Source: Viola odorata
Lineage: Eukaryota > Streptophyta > Magnoliopsida > Malpighiales > Violaceae
Reading direction: 5' to 3'
Assembly: GCA_963691705.1 (NCBI GenBank)
Contig: OY829539.1
Span: 21,002,407-21,066,406 of the forward strand
DNA: 64,000 bases
The position numbers were made by a program, and so were the translations under genes. Shown in pieces: positions 24,340 through 36,664 of this stretch. The notes under the pieces are model-generated. The model was not told where the DNA came from and did not search any database. It worked only from the letters and a program-made list of their open reading frames with translations. The first letter of the stretch is position 1, and every line of letters begins with the position of its first letter.

Positions 24340-24840
24340 CTTTTGGAAATGTAAATTATTAGCCGGAATTCTAGCCAATCTTGTTGATGTCTTGCTTGAG
24401 ATGGAGAGTTGTGAAGGCCAAGTCAGCTAGAAAGTCTAATTTCCGCGTGATTGTAGCTATCACTTGTCCAGTTCATCAGAGAACAATTAAGGAACCTAGT
24501 TAGAGTAGAACTAGGATTAAGACTATTATATATAGGATTTTTGGCTAGGTTAAAAACAAATATCCTTTTTTCTCTTAGCAACTTTTGTATCCGACTTTAG
24601 AGAGTTGCTACGATAACAATGTTTGCTCCTTCCCTCTTCTTCTTAATACTTATAACTATTTATTTTTACTTTCCTTTATTATTTTAATTATGTTCATGCG
24701 TAGCTAAATTTCTTTTTCCTAGTAAAAATCACCTAAAGTTACGATTCTAATAACCGTGGTCCAATCGTTCTTAACATATTCCAATTCTTGTATTTCTTTA
24801 TCTATTGTTTAAACGTCAATTTACTTGTGTGATCTATGGT
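24340..24840 (+). repeat. Athila-like LTR remnant
   Basis: The features and their order match the LTR at 25820-27394: a TATATATAGGATTTTTGG promoter-like block near 24527, TTTGTATCCGACTTTAGAGAG, a CTTCTTCTTAATACTTATAACTATT stretch, and TAGTAAAAATCACCTAAAG near 24721. No LTR ends or primer site are visible. It is distinct from, and more decayed than, the complete Athila element downstream. Confidence 0.5.
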
Positions 24841-25029
24841 TTGGCCAACCTAGGTTTAGTATAAGTAATTACAATAATTTTGAAAGCTTCGCCAACCATA
24901 TATATACAAGGTTGGAAGAAAGAGTAGACAACTAATATGTATGAAGTCGTCATAAATAAACAATTTGGATTAAAGGGTTCAAGCATACTATTTCTCTTGT
25001 CGAATATTAGTCTTTCCTCCACTTCATGG

Positions 25030-25200
25030 GTTGTTTGGGTAAATCCCTATAACGTACCTTAGAGGTTGTTAGGCAGTCGAGGTCTCTCTATAAACGTACC
25101 TTAAAGTTGCTTCTCTTAAGAAGAAAAATAGAAAGCCTAAGCGTATTTGGTCTTTATAGCTAATCTACAAGATAAGAATAGAATAACCTTGCACTAATAA
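25030..25200 (-). repeat. Dispersed repeat, inverted relative of 3240-3375
   Basis: On the minus strand it reads ATACGCTTAGGCTTTC...CTTTAAGGTACG, in the same order as TACGCTTAGACTTTTTAC...CCTTAAGGTAC at 3240-3375. The CGTACCTTA-AG phrase occurs twice here. Family unknown. 25200-25814 beyond it holds no recognisable gene. Confidence 0.4.
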
Positions 25201-25819
25201 TCAGTTAACCACAATCGTAACTAGAGATAGATCTTTATTAGGAAGCCAAAGCATCATCGCCATCTCGGCCACCAAAGCATCTCGCCAATATTACTCTCTT
25301 TAGCAAAGACACTTGAAGACGTATACACGCCACCTGGCGGGACCAAAAGGCAACAGTGAGGGAGGAGTAGTGTTAGGACTACGAGATTTGGGCTTTAGAA
25401 CACTACAGCCTACAATCGTTGAAGCCCATATGAAGAAATGCGGCCCATATAAAGAAACTTACATCATATGCATACGCATACGAGACACGTCATTGATTTA
25501 TGGAACACTCCCCACTTTCCTTATATGTAGGCGTCACTCTCCATATTCAACAAAGAGTGAAGCACCCTCGCCCCTCGGTTATCTTACCATGAGGATCAAC
25601 TTATCCAAAAAAAGAGGATCAACTAGTTACACATATTTATGATACTTTTTTTGAGGTTTGCTCAGGTAATTATCGAATACAATACTCTTCTTAACTGTTC
25701 TCAAACTCTTTTTGGTCTCCATCAATGATGTTTATCAATAATGACTCACTTTTCCCATTCTTTTGATCACTGATAATGATGCGGTGCCATTTGTTTCATC
25801 AATTGAGACAGTTGGCTAC

Positions 25820-27394
25820 TGATAACATGTCTCATAAGAATGATTTTGCCTTCTTTTATAGCCCTTTCGGGGGCTTGACTCTGCCATTTGATCCTTATTT
25901 CTATCTTTATTGCAGATCAGAGTCAATAAAAGGAAAAGATCGGAAAGAAGCATTTTTGGAGTATTCCTGAGGATTTTCAACTTCAAGGCCTAGAAGTCCA
26001 GATTGTCGTCGAGGTCTAGACACGAACCATACCAGTGAGCAGTCTCTTAGCCACGACAAATCTGCATCTTCTCTTAATCGAAACCAAAGAGAAGCATCTC
26101 CAAAGATCCGCACGGGATTCCGTGCGCTTCCAGAAGCTGTCAGGCGCGCCAGGATTCTAGGATATTCCCCTAAAGGACATGTGCTGTCACGCCCCTATTC
26201 ATCCTCCTTCCCCTTAACTGTTTTTGTCCCCTATCTAGCTTTAGCCTATATAAACTAAGTTTTAGGGTTTTGTGTGAGGACGACTGACCTAGGCAATTAA
26301 TACATCACTCTCTCTTACCCTAATTTCTGGGGATCATCTCCTCTTAGCATTTTGGAGCAGCCACCAACTTTGTAAAAGGGGAAACTTTTGATTAATACTA
26401 TTTCATCTTTTCAGTTTCTTCTAATCCTTCTCTTTTATTGATTGTATGTTTATTATCATATATTGCTTATATTCTATTATGAGCAGCTAAGTTCCATCTT
26501 CTTAGTAAAGGGTGTTTTGAGGGTTGTAGGGTTCGGTTAGGAGGCATAATGCATGCTTAATATATTCTCTTGTGACATAATTGTTTACCGTTTTAATCCC
26601 ATGCTCATTTAGGAATGTTAAGGGCCTGATCAACTGTTGATATTTCTGCATGAGTACTGTCATTCTCTTGGTTATAACTGACGCGAAGCCTTGAGTTAGA
26701 GTAAACACCTAGTGGAGGCAGCGCGAGAGGCCTCTGTCTAGGGGTAAACGGTTATTTAGGGTATGCGATACGAGTCTGACAAGCTGAGTTATCGCGCCCT
26801 AGATCTATCTTACCTCCCTTTCATGGGCGTTCTGAGTAGTGCCTCCCCGCATTCGTGCCTGGGAGGACGGAACGTCAAGGTCACCTCATATGTGGAAACG
26901 GGGGGTGACTTTTATCTAAGAAGGTAAGTAGGAGATGCGGCGTGGAAACGCGGTCCTTATAGAAGGTCTGTACATGAGTCTAGAATATTTTTATGCCAAT
27001 GACTAACTGATCTAGAAAACAACCTGAGAACACCTTTTGCTAAGATTCCTTCCTATTTGATTTATATCTCTCTAATTACTTTTCTTGCTTTTCTTGCTCC
27101 CGATTGCGTTTTGTTATCTAGCCCTGGATTGTGATTTCATTTCGTGCCCTAGATAAGAAGTTTTACTTATTCGTCTTGTTAGCTCCTGATCCTGAGTTGA
27201 TTAGTTCACTAATCAACATAAACCCCTCCCCCCATGTTACTTGTCCCTTCTCTGTCGCACTTTCTCCCTGTCATACATTTTTATTAACATATTAATCCTT
27301 CAATCTCTGTGGTTCGACCCTGACTTACCCTGTACACATTTAATTGTGCATTTAGGCATCATGATAAATTTTAAGTATATTTGACTGACGATCA
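25820..27394 (+). repeat. 5' LTR of the Athila element
   Basis: 1575 bp, starting TGATAACATG and ending GACGATCA. A TATATAAA box lies at 26247-26254. It is directly repeated at 49360-50940. The left target duplication GCTAC is at 25815-25819. Confidence 0.95.
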
Positions 27395-27399
27395 AATTT

Positions 27400-27417
27400 T
27401 GGTGCCGTTGCCGGGGA
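27400..27417 (+). other. Primer-binding site, tRNA-Asp type
   Basis: TGGTGCCGTTGCCGGGGA lies six bases after the 5' LTR and matches the complement of the plant tRNA-Asp 3' end at 17 of 18 positions (T where the canonical site has C). This primer is characteristic of Athila elements. Confidence 0.85.
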
Positions 27418-27449
27418 GTGAACGGTACTAATTTTGTTTTTATTTTTGT

Positions 27450-28905
27450 ATGACCAGGAGATCTGCTCTAGATCTACTCCCTCTAGACCTCGAATTGACC
27501 AGAACAGAAAGAGGACTTCGAAGGCAAGCCAGAGGAACATCTACTCAGCGTAGAGTAATTCCACATCCTGCCTTCGAAGGATCTCCTTCCAATCTGGCCA
27601 ATCAGGACCGTCAGTTCTTTCAAGACATAGCCTACCTCCACAGAAGTCTCGAAAACCCAGTAGCCGCTCATTTCAATTTTCCAGCAATGGAAGATCAGGA
27701 CAACCATGAACGTCATGAGGAACCACCACTACAACCTCCTCCAGAACAACAAACCATCGATAACTTCCATGCCACCCCCGACATGTCGAGTAGCTGCATT
27801 GTATGGACCGCTGTCCTTCATGACTGGACCTTGAAATCTGCTGTTATGCATCACCTTCCAACCTTTCGAGGGGTTGCCAAGGAAAATGCACTCCGTCATC
27901 TTCAACAGCTCCACTCTATCTGCGAGGCCATGAAACCTGCCAACGTCAGCATCGACCAAGCCCAGCTGCGCGCCTTCCAGTGGTCTTTGAAGGATGATGC
28001 CCTCGACTGGTATTACGACCTCCTGCCAAGATCAATTCACTCTTGGGCGAATATGTCTAAGATCTTCACCGAGAAGTATTATCCGACTTCTATCTCTAAC
28101 ACCACGCGCAAACAACTTGTCTCCATAGTCCAGAAGAAGGAGGAGACTCTAGCCCAGTATTACGAGAGGTTTCAGAAGATGCAATCTAGTTGTCCCTCCC
28201 ACAACCTTACGGAGCATACCCTTGTTTAGTATTTTTGTGAAGGCCTCAAAGCCCATGATAAGGCCTTAGTCAACGCTGCTGCCGACGGATCTCTAACTGC
28301 TCTTACCCCATCAGCCGCTAAGGCAACAATAGAACTCATGGCCAAAAATGCTTCATCTGACCCTGCTAATTATCAAGGCCAAGATGTCCAAGTGGCCACC
28401 TTGCAAAATCAGTTATCCTCCCTCACGGGGATGCTCTAGAATTTCATGACAGGGCAATCCGTGCCTGTCAAGGCCTGCCAAATCTGTAATTTTGTAGACC
28501 ATCCTACTGATGCATGCCCCCACATTCCGGATGAAATCCAAGTTAATGCTGCTGGTTAGTATGTCCCGGCCCCATATGGCCAAAACTACAATCAGGGCTG
28601 GAAACAACCAAATCCAGGATGGGTTCCAAACCCTCAGCCTTCGGGGCCTAGCCATCAGTAGCATCAACAGAATCCGTATGGGAATCACCCCCCACCTCCC
28701 AACATGCAGAACTACAGACCTCGACCCACTTTTCATCAGAATCAGTATCAACGTCAGCCTCCATAGGATCAGACATTTGTTGTGCCCCCGAATACTGAGA
28801 TACCTCAGAATCCCGAGCAGCAGAAGGAAATCGAGGAGCTTAAGAAACAAATGAGCACCATGATGGGCCAAGTGAAAGAATTAACAAACCAAGGAAGATT
28901 TCCAC
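27450..28905 (+). pseudogene. Athila gag (capsid-nucleocapsid), broken by five TAG stops
   Basis: The frame starts at the ATG at 27450 (MTRRSALDLLPLD). A capsid region follows with HLPTFRGVAKENALRHLQQ, FQWSLKDDALDWYYDLLP and WANMSKIFTEKYYPTS, the retrotransposon-gag fold that packages the RNA. A zinc knuckle CQICNFVDHPTDAC (CX2CX4HX4C) lies at about 28474-28515. In-frame TAG codons occur at 28227, 28437, 28557, 28659 and 28764. A Gln/Asn/Pro-rich linker follows, then a short coiled-coil-like segment (KEIEELKKQMSTMMGQVKEL, about 28824-28883). No full-length Gag can be produced. Confidence 0.9.
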
Positions 28906-29760
28906 CTCAGACCGAAACAAATCCAAAACACAATGTCCGCGCAATGACTCTGCGAAGTGGAACGACCTTGAAAAGTCCTGCACCTCCGAACCCCGACATT
29001 GAGAACTCTCTAGAGCCCGAACTTAGGCCGAAACCCAGAGCAAAACTTCCAAAGGTCCCCAGATTTGTCGAGGTCATGGAAGACAGAATCCGCTCTCCTA
29101 GAGGGTCCCCAAGGAATGATCCCAATCCTCCTGAATTCACCCAAGAGTACATTCACAAGATTCTCGAACCCCCGTTCCCTCACAGATTGGTCAAGACCAA
29201 GAAAGATAAGGAGGACTGCGATATCTTTGAAATGTTCAGCAAAGTGGTCGTCAATATCCCCCTTCTCCAGGCAGTAAAGAATGTCCCTCGCTATGCCAAA
29301 TTCCTAAAGCAACTATACACGAACAAGAGCAAGTTCGCTGAAGTTAACAAGATCAGTGTAGGAGCTAACGCTTCTACCCATATCCAACGGAGGATCCCTC
29401 CGAAGTGCAAGGATCAAGGAATGTTTATCATTCCCTGCCAAATTGGTACAATCGACATCGGGAAAGCCATGTGTGATCTAGGGGCAGGAATAAACGTCAT
29501 GCCATTGATCATCTATAACTGTCTAGGCCTCGAGCCTCTCGTGCATAAAGACCTTGCCATTTAGCTTGCGGACCGTTCTATCATCTACACCGAGGGGATC
29601 ATCAAAGATGTCTTGTTCCAAGTGGGAGAATTCTTATTCCCAGCAGACTTTTATGTTATTGCAATGGAGAATGAAGATTCTACCAAGTCTACTGATGTTC
29701 TTCTAGGCCGTCCATTTCTGGCCACCGCCCCGGGCAAAGATTGATGTTCATGATGCGACA
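28906..29760 (+). pseudogene. Athila aspartic protease region
   Basis: The same frame continues from gag. AMTLRSGTTL (about 28943) is the usual start of the protease linker. KAMCDLGAGINVMPL (about 29466-29508) holds the D-L-G-A active site of retropepsins, which cleave the polyprotein. LLGRPFLATA follows near 29702. TAG at 29562 interrupts the domain, and a one-base insertion in the CCGCCCCGGG stretch near 29727-29734 moves the reading into frame with reverse transcriptase. The protease would be inactive because of the stop. Confidence 0.88.
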
Positions 29761-31700
29761 ATCTCCCTCAAATTCGATGGGGAAATCATCAAATTTAATA
29801 TGCTGGAAGCCATGCGATACCCATTCGAATTATCGAGTGTTAATTATATTGATGTTATTGATCCCGTTATAGAGGAAGTCGCTGAAATTTATTTTACTGA
29901 CCCTTTGCAGTTTGCCCTTGACAGGAGTATGACACCAGCTCTTCTAGATGTCGTGGCCTCGACGCTTCCCGTACCCCTTGAACTACGCTCCATCGTCGCT
30001 GACCTAGAAGAATGCACTATTGCTCAGTATGAATCCCTAAAGATGTCTCCTGACTTCCCAGGCCATGTTAAGTTGTTTCCCTCTATTGACCAGGCTCCAT
30101 CCCTCGAACTGAAGCCTCTGCCTCCCCACTTGAAATATGCTTATCTAGGCCCCGATGACTCCCTACCAGTCATTATCTCCAACAAGCTCAAACCTTCTAA
30201 AGAGTCTGAGCTGATTTCCTTGTTGAAGGAATTTAGACACACCATAGGGTGGACCATCGCAGATATCAAGGGCTTATCACCAACCCTGTGCACTCATCGT
30301 ATCCATTTGGAAGATGCTAGCAAAACCATACGGTAGCCCCAACGCCGATTGAACCCACCCATGATGGAAGTGGTCAGGAAAGAAATTCTGAAGTTGTTAG
30401 ATGCAGGAGTTATTTACCCCATCTCCGATAGCCCATGGGTCAGCCCTATACAAGTCTTGCCTAAGAAAACTAGTATCACTATCAGCATTGGGCAAGACGG
30501 CGAATCCATTCCCACCCGAATCCAGAATGGGTGGCGAGTGTGCATTGACTACCGCCGACTAAATGCTGCAACTAGGAAAGACCATTTTCCCCTGCCCTTC
30601 ATTGATCAGATGTTGGAACGTCTCGCGGGCAAGACTCACTATTGCTGTCTAAATGGCTACTCCGGTTTTCATCAGATTCCAGTTGCCCCCGAAGACCAGG
30701 AGAAGACCACCTTCACTTGCCCTTTCGGTACCTTCACTTATAGACGCATGCCCTTCGGTTTGTGTAAAGCCCCCGCCACCTTTCAGCGCTGTATGGTGAG
30801 TATTTTCTTCGAATTGGTTGAAAATGGAATCCAGGTCTTCATGGATGACTTCACGGTCTATGGGAATTCCTTTCAAGAATGCATGAGCAACTTGAAGAAA
30901 TGTTTAGAGCGCTGTATAGAGACAAATCTTGTCCTGAATTTCAAGAAATGCCACTTCATGGTGGATCGAGCCCTCGTTCTCGGTCATATCATCTCGGTCA
31001 GGGGAATCGAAGTCGACAAGGCCAAGATTGAGGTGATAACGTCCCTACCCTATCCAGAGTGTACTCGCAATGTGCGATCTTTTCTAGGGCACGCCAGTTT
31101 CTACAGACGGTTCATTAAGGATTTTTCCAAAAATGCCCAACCGATGTGTCGCTTGCTCCAGAAGGAAGTACCATTTGATTTCGATGAAAGTTGCAAAGCT
31201 GCCTTTGAACTCCTAAAAAACAAGCTTATCTCAGCACCGATCATTCGTGCCCCCGATTGGACATTGCCTTTCGAGGTCATGTGTGATGCCAGCAATCAAG
31301 CCCTAGGCGCCGTTCTGGGCCAGAAGAAAGACAAAGAAACCTACGTCATCTATTATGCTTCCAAGCTACTAGATCCAGCCCAACAGAACTATACAACCAC
31401 AGAAAAAGAACTCTTGGCTGTGGTTTATGCCTTAGACAAGTTCAGGCAATACCTTTTGGGCACTCATGTCCTCATCTACTCGGATCACTCTGCCCTTAGA
31501 TACTTGTTGACAAAGGCAGATGCCAAACCTCGGCTTATTCGGCGGATATTATTGCTACAGGAATTTAACATCTCAATCAAGGACAAAGCAGGAAGAGAAA
31601 ATTTGGTAGCAGATCATTTAAGAAGGCTCCCAGCCCAAGAAAATGACTCACTCGTGCCTATCCGAGATACCTTTCCAGACGGGCAATTGTGTCTAGTCCA
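29761..31700 (+). pseudogene. Athila reverse transcriptase and RNase H
   Basis: One frame with a TAG at 30334. The RT holds GVIYPISDSPWVSPIQVLPK, WRVCIDYRRLN, FPLPFIDQML, CPFGTFTYRRMPFGLCKAPATF and the FMDDF catalytic box near 30838. The first catalytic Asp of the LDGYSG motif is Asn here (LNGYSG; AAT at 30652-30654), so the polymerase site is damaged even apart from the stop. RNase H shows FEVMCDASNQALGAVLGQ, TTEKELLAVVYALDKFRQYL and LIYSDHSALRYLL, with its acidic residues present. These domains copy the RNA genome into DNA in the virus-like particle. Confidence 0.93.
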
Positions 31701-31849
31701 GGCTGTTTATTCCCCATGGTTTACAAATATTGTGAATTTTTGTGCTACTGGCACCTTCCCCGCTGATGCTTCCCCTTCCGAATGCAACAAAATCAGACGA
31801 CAATCCAAATACTACATCTGGGATAACCCTTATCTATGGAAGCATTGCT

Positions 31850-32275
31850 CGGACTAGATAATTCGCCGCTGTGTGACTATGGATGAAGTGCCCTCGATCC
31901 TCAAATTTTTCCATTCTGAAGGAGGACACTTCGCGACCAAGAAAACTGCCCTCAAAGTTTTAGAAGCCGGTCTCTACTGGCCCACCATTTTCAAGGACAA
32001 CTATATGTACTGCGCTTCATGGCCCCGATGCCAAGCCACTGGAAATATCAGGGCCAGGAATCAGATGCCCTTAACGAATATTATCCCATGTGAGATCTTC
32101 GATATCTGAGGCATACATTTCTTGGGCCCGTTCCCCAATTCCTTTGGTAATATCTACATCCTCCTCGCAGTTGATTATGTTTCCAAATGGGTCGAGGCCA
32201 AGGCAACTCGGACCGACGACTCCAAGGTGGTAGTAAACTTTCTACGCACCAATATTTTCAATCGGTTTGGTACGC
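31850..32275 (+). pseudogene. Athila integrase, N-terminal part before the nested insertion
   Basis: TAG at 31855 precedes IRRCVTMDEVPSIL. The zinc-binding HHCC region includes FHSEGGHFATKKTALKVL and, further on, CASWPRCQ. TGA at 32107 falls where a Trp is expected in the core entry. The first catalytic Asp of the usual GIDF motif is His (CAT at 32116-32118; [11 protein letters not shown]). The frame runs through [14 protein letters not shown] to FNRFGT, where the nested element has inserted. It joins the distal half in frame once one copy of TACGC is discounted. Confidence 0.9.
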
Positions 32276-35200
32276 TGTCGCGCCGTCGCGAGCGAAAATT
32301 CGGGACGCAATGAAATTCACATAACAATGAAGTCGCCACCCTATTTTTTCTAAGGTTTAGGGAAACCTAAAAGTCTGAAAAAGAAGAAGAAAATAAAACA
32401 AAAACTAAGGCACAAATAAAAAGGGTCTAAACCCGAGAACAACGGTTCGGGGTCGTATTATGGACTCGGGAAGGTGTTAGGCACCCGAATCTCATCCTTA
32501 AAAAGGTTACCGGTTCTAAAAAGAGGTGTTTAAAAATCATGTTGAAAACAAGTAATTTGGCCCTCAGAGGGGGTATCGTCGCTTTAGTTTTTAAGCTTGT
32601 TTGATTGATTTTATCCTAATTGTTGTTGAATTATTTAAAAGAAAATAAACATTTTTTTGTCCTCTAAAAGATAAAGAAGGTCGGTTGTATCCCTATTCCG
32701 ATTAAATTTCGTCGAGTTTAAAATTAATCCGGTTACATGCAAAATTGGTGAAATTACTACCGTTTTATTAATCTTTACCAAAGCGACGCCACTTTCATCA
32801 TCGGGCAATGCATATGATTAATCCTATTTACTAGGTGATTCTACGCATGCATAGACTAGCAAAGTACCGTTTTATATGAATGCGAGAAAACATGTTGAAA
32901 AGAGAAAAACCGGGGAGTGGGGGTCGAAGCCGCGCACATAACACATTCGTCAAGATCGCATAAATAAAAATACAATCGTGGGGTCGAAGCCGCACACGAA
33001 TACATTCATTAAAGTAAATTCGTGGGGTCGAAGCCGCACACGAAACAAGCATAATTTAAATGATCATTCAACATTAAAGATTTAATCGCATTTTAGGAGG
33101 GGATCTCTAAAGATAAGAGGGATTAAAAAATATGGAGGTATTTTCTACGAGTTGGGCTTAAGGCCCATTTATTATCTTTCCGCTTTCGAATGATTATTCT
33201 CTTTGGCGATTTACTATCCAATAATTTTAGTGGAGCCTAAGTTATTGGAAAAGATTTAAATCCTATGTTTTGATTACTACTTTGTTTGATTTTTTGGATT
33301 GATTTTATTCGTTTTGATTTGTGGGGATTTATTAAAGATCTTAGGAATTTCAGTAATTAATAATCATGCAATTAAATTAAAGCGTGATGTTTAATACTAA
33401 TCATATTCAAATTTCATGCATTTAATAAAATGAACGTTGAGTAATTACTAAGCCTAATTCGTTCAGGCAAGGGTCGATTTGAGGGAAATTATTAAAGGGA
33501 GTTATTGATGAAAATTAATTCTCATGCAATCAAATTGATTTTAATACTAACAATTCTAAATAATCATACATACAAATATAAACAAAAAGCATTGAATAAA
33601 TAAAAGGGTGAGAGAAGTGTACTTGAAGGCGAATATCAATTAATTCTAACCTACAAAACCGAGGTTAGTAGCACAAGCAATAATAAATAATTTAGCAATT
33701 CAAATAAATGAGGAGTGAGCTTTAAAGCTCGAGTTTGGAAAATCGTCACCGATATTGAAGTCAGCGAAGCATCCGATACCTTCTCGTTTCTTCCGCATGT
33801 ACCTGAAAAGGACGCCGGGGGTTTCCCCGGCGTATACACTCCGACGATCAAGTCAGTCGAAAGTCATTACGAATGCATAATAAAATATAATGTTGATGCA
33901 CATAAATATATCCACATTTGATGTGCATAATGCATAAAACACATTCATAAGCATCAATAAAATCTATTCGTGCAGTCAAAGTTGCACACGAGCGAGCATA
34001 AAATTAAATCGTATTCGTGGGGCATAATCATCATGTAAACAAATTAATTAGAATTCTAACGATTCTAAATAACATGCATACGAATAAATAATAAATTAAG
34101 TTAACAATTCTAATAAAGAAGAAATGAGCTTTAAAGTTCAAGTTCAGAAATTTGTCACCGATATCAACGATGGTGAAATATCCGCTCGGAACAGTAATTA
34201 TAAATTCGATACCTGCAAGAATACGAAGAAAAAGTTAATACCGATTTTAACTAAAAGGGGCTTGGGCCGTAGCCCATTTCTTTTTATTTTTCTCTTCATG
34301 GGCCGCAACCCATTTTCCTTTTTTTTTTGGTTGGGCCGCAACCCATTTTTATTTTCTTTCTTTGGTTGGGCCGAAGCCCAACCCCTCTTATTCCTTCTCC
34401 CTCATTCTTAACCCATTTCTTCTCCTCTTTCATTTTTTTAGGGCTGCACGCAGCCACCTCCTTCTTTCTCTCATCTCTTTTTTCTTCAATTTAGGGCTGC
34501 TGCTGCCCTCTCTTCTCCCTCTCCCTCAATCTCTTTCTCTTTTATTCGCTACCTCCGGCCAAGGAGCAGCGGTTGCTGCGGCGTGGCGCGGCTGTTTGGG
34601 TTGCGTTTAGGGGCTGGTCTGATGTTGGTTTGAGGTTGTTTTGAGGTAGATTTCGGGGCTGTCTTTGAGGTATATTTCGAGGCTGTTTTTGGGCTGTTTT
34701 GGTACTGGTTCGGGGCTGGTTTGGGTGCTGATTTGGTACTGATTCGGGGCGGGTTTGGGTGCTGTTTTGGGGCTGGTCTGATGTTGATTTGGGGGCTGTT
34801 TTGGTGCTGATTTGGGTCTGGTTTGGGGGCTATTCCGGGGCTGTTTTGATGCTGGTTTGGGGGCTGTTTTGGTGCTGATTTGGGTCTGGTTTGGGGGCTA
34901 TTCCGGGGCTGGTCTGGTGTTTGATTTGGGTGCTATTTTGGGAGATTTTTGGAGCTGGTTTGATGTTGTTCTGGGTCTGGTTTTTGTGTGTATGTTGGGA
35001 CTGATTTTTGGGTGATCTTGGGGCTATTTTTTTGGGTCTGTTTGGGTCTGTTTTTGGGGCTGATTTGGTGGTGGTTCTTGGTCAGATTTGGGGCTGATTT
35101 GGTGGTGGTTCTTGGTCAGATTTGGGGCTGATTTAGGGTGGCAGAGGTGGCTGTTTTGGGGCTGTCCCTGTGGCAAATTCAGTGCTGGTTTGGGTTAGTT

Positions 35201-35758
35201 TGGTTGGGTTTAATTTGGTGTATGGGTTCGATTTGGCAAAGGATTGAAATTAATTTGGTTTTGGATTCAGCGGGGGGTTTTATTTGGATTTTTGGCAGAG
35301 AGATGGATTTAATTGAAGTTGGCAGGGATTGGATTTAATTTTCAGGGGGATGGAATTTGGATTTGGCAGAGGTGGCTGTTTTTGAATTTGTGATGGCTCC
35401 CTCCCCCTCAATTGAAATCAGGTGGTGTGTTTATAATGGGATCCAATTGAAATTGGATCCGTTGGTTTGAAAGAAAATGGTGTCCGTTGTTGATTTGAAA
35501 AGGATGGAGTGTGTTGGCTTTATTTGGAAAATGGAGGAGAAAAGTGTGCACGGGAAAAAATATTTAATTTTGTTCGAACCAACGGTCCGAAAAATCTCGT
35601 TTGAAATCGATAAAAACTCGAACAGAAAAATAATAAAAATACGAATAAAGCGAAATAAAATAAAATGACACGAATAATAATAATTAATAAAAACGTGGAA
35701 ATTTTGTGATAAAATAGTGATGATTTAAATTACTCGTGTCAAAAATCGGGTAGCAACA
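32276..35758 (-). repeat. 3' LTR of the nested Tat element (minus strand)
   Basis: 3483 bp, directly repeated at 40727-44209 with six substitutions, five of them transitions. It contains four copies of a GTGGGGTCGAAGCCGCACAC-like motif (about 32917, 32977, 33021, 33971) and a long TTTGGGGCTG-rich low-complexity block at about 34590-35180. Short open frames repeated in both LTRs are not genes. Confidence 0.95.
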
Positions 35759-35776
35759 GTTGCCCCCTCTTTACTG
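35759..35776 (-). other. Polypurine tract of the nested element
   Basis: On the minus strand GTAAAGAGGGGGCAAC directly precedes the LTR start TGTTGC. It primes plus-strand DNA synthesis and confirms the orientation. Confidence 0.75.
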
Positions 35777-36660
35777 TCTTATCAAAAATAAAGTGCAACT
35801 GAAATTTTTGATGAGCAGTAAAGACGGTTGCCCTAGTGCCACAAATGTTTTGGACGCAAAATGACATGTGAGGACATAACAGAAATGGCTCCACTTGGAT
35901 ACCATGATGCAGAAATGTAATTTGCAAAAAAAGGTGATCTTACCTCCACTCGGACGTTTTGCAGAAATATAAATTGCTGAAATGTAAATTTACCTCCACT
36001 CGGATGTTCGAAATTGGGCTCCTTTCGGATGCTGATGCTGAAATTTAAATTGCTTAAATGTAAACGTACCTCAATTAGGATGTTGACGTGGGAATTTAAA
36101 TTGCACGAAAATAAATTCAGCTCCACTCGGACGCTGATGGCTCCACTCAGATGCCTTGCAGGAATGTAAAATGCGGCTTCACTCGGACGTCTCCCCTCGA
36201 ATACCGCGATGCATAAACGTAAATCCAGCTCTACTCAGACGCTGGTGGCTCCACTCGGATGCCTTGCAAATTCAGTTCCACTTGGACACTGATGACTCCA
36301 CTCGGATGTCTTGAAATAACGGCTCTACTCAGATGCCGACAACTCCACTCGGATGTTGGACAATTCAGCTCTACTCAGACGCTGATGGCTCCACTCGGAT
36401 GCCTAAAAAACTCAGTTCCACTCGATACACTGACGACTCTACTCGGATGCCTAAAACTCAGTTCCACTCGGACACTGATGACTCCACTCGGATGTCTTAT
36501 AGAAAGTAAATGCGGATTCACTCGGACGTCTCCCCTCGAATTCCGCGATGCATAAATGTAAATCCAGCCCTACTCAGACGCTGGTGGCTCCACTCGGATG
36601 CCTCGCAAATGTAGTTCCACTCGGACACTGACGCTAATGCTGTTGGGATGATTAAAATCA
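35777..36660 (-). repeat. Degenerate tandem array (CTCCACTCGGATGCC type)
   Basis: The phrase CTCCACTCGGATG and variants recur some thirty times with irregular spacing, alternating with GCTGATGGCTCCACTC and AAATGTAAAT pieces. This is the first of three tandem families in the 3' untranslated part of the nested element. It is non-coding. Confidence 0.75.
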
Positions 36661-36664
36661 TGAC

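Noticed and set aside
25313..25642. 109-codon plus-strand frame
   Set aside because: No recognisable domain, composition like flanking repeats, no promoter or splice support.
25750..25819. Short frame reading LLITDNDAVPFVSSIETVGY before the Athila insertion, suggestive of a malectin-like fragment
   Set aside because: Only about 20 residues with no supporting neighbours across the insertion (a stop follows the joined target site). Too short to call.
28413..28871. 152-codon minus-strand frame
   Set aside because: Antisense shadow of the Athila gag linker.
34124..35015. Paired open frames in both Tat LTRs (95, 82, 67 codons)
   Set aside because: They are identical between LTRs simply because the LTRs are near-identical. 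The sequences are low-complexity (Phe/Leu- or Gly/Leu-rich) with no family match.
32276..35758. Reading the nested element as plus-strand with 5' LTR on the left
   Set aside because: The tRNA-Arg primer site, purine tract, gag and integrase relics all lie in minus-strand order. The sequence after 35758 is a purine tract on the minus strand, not a primer site.
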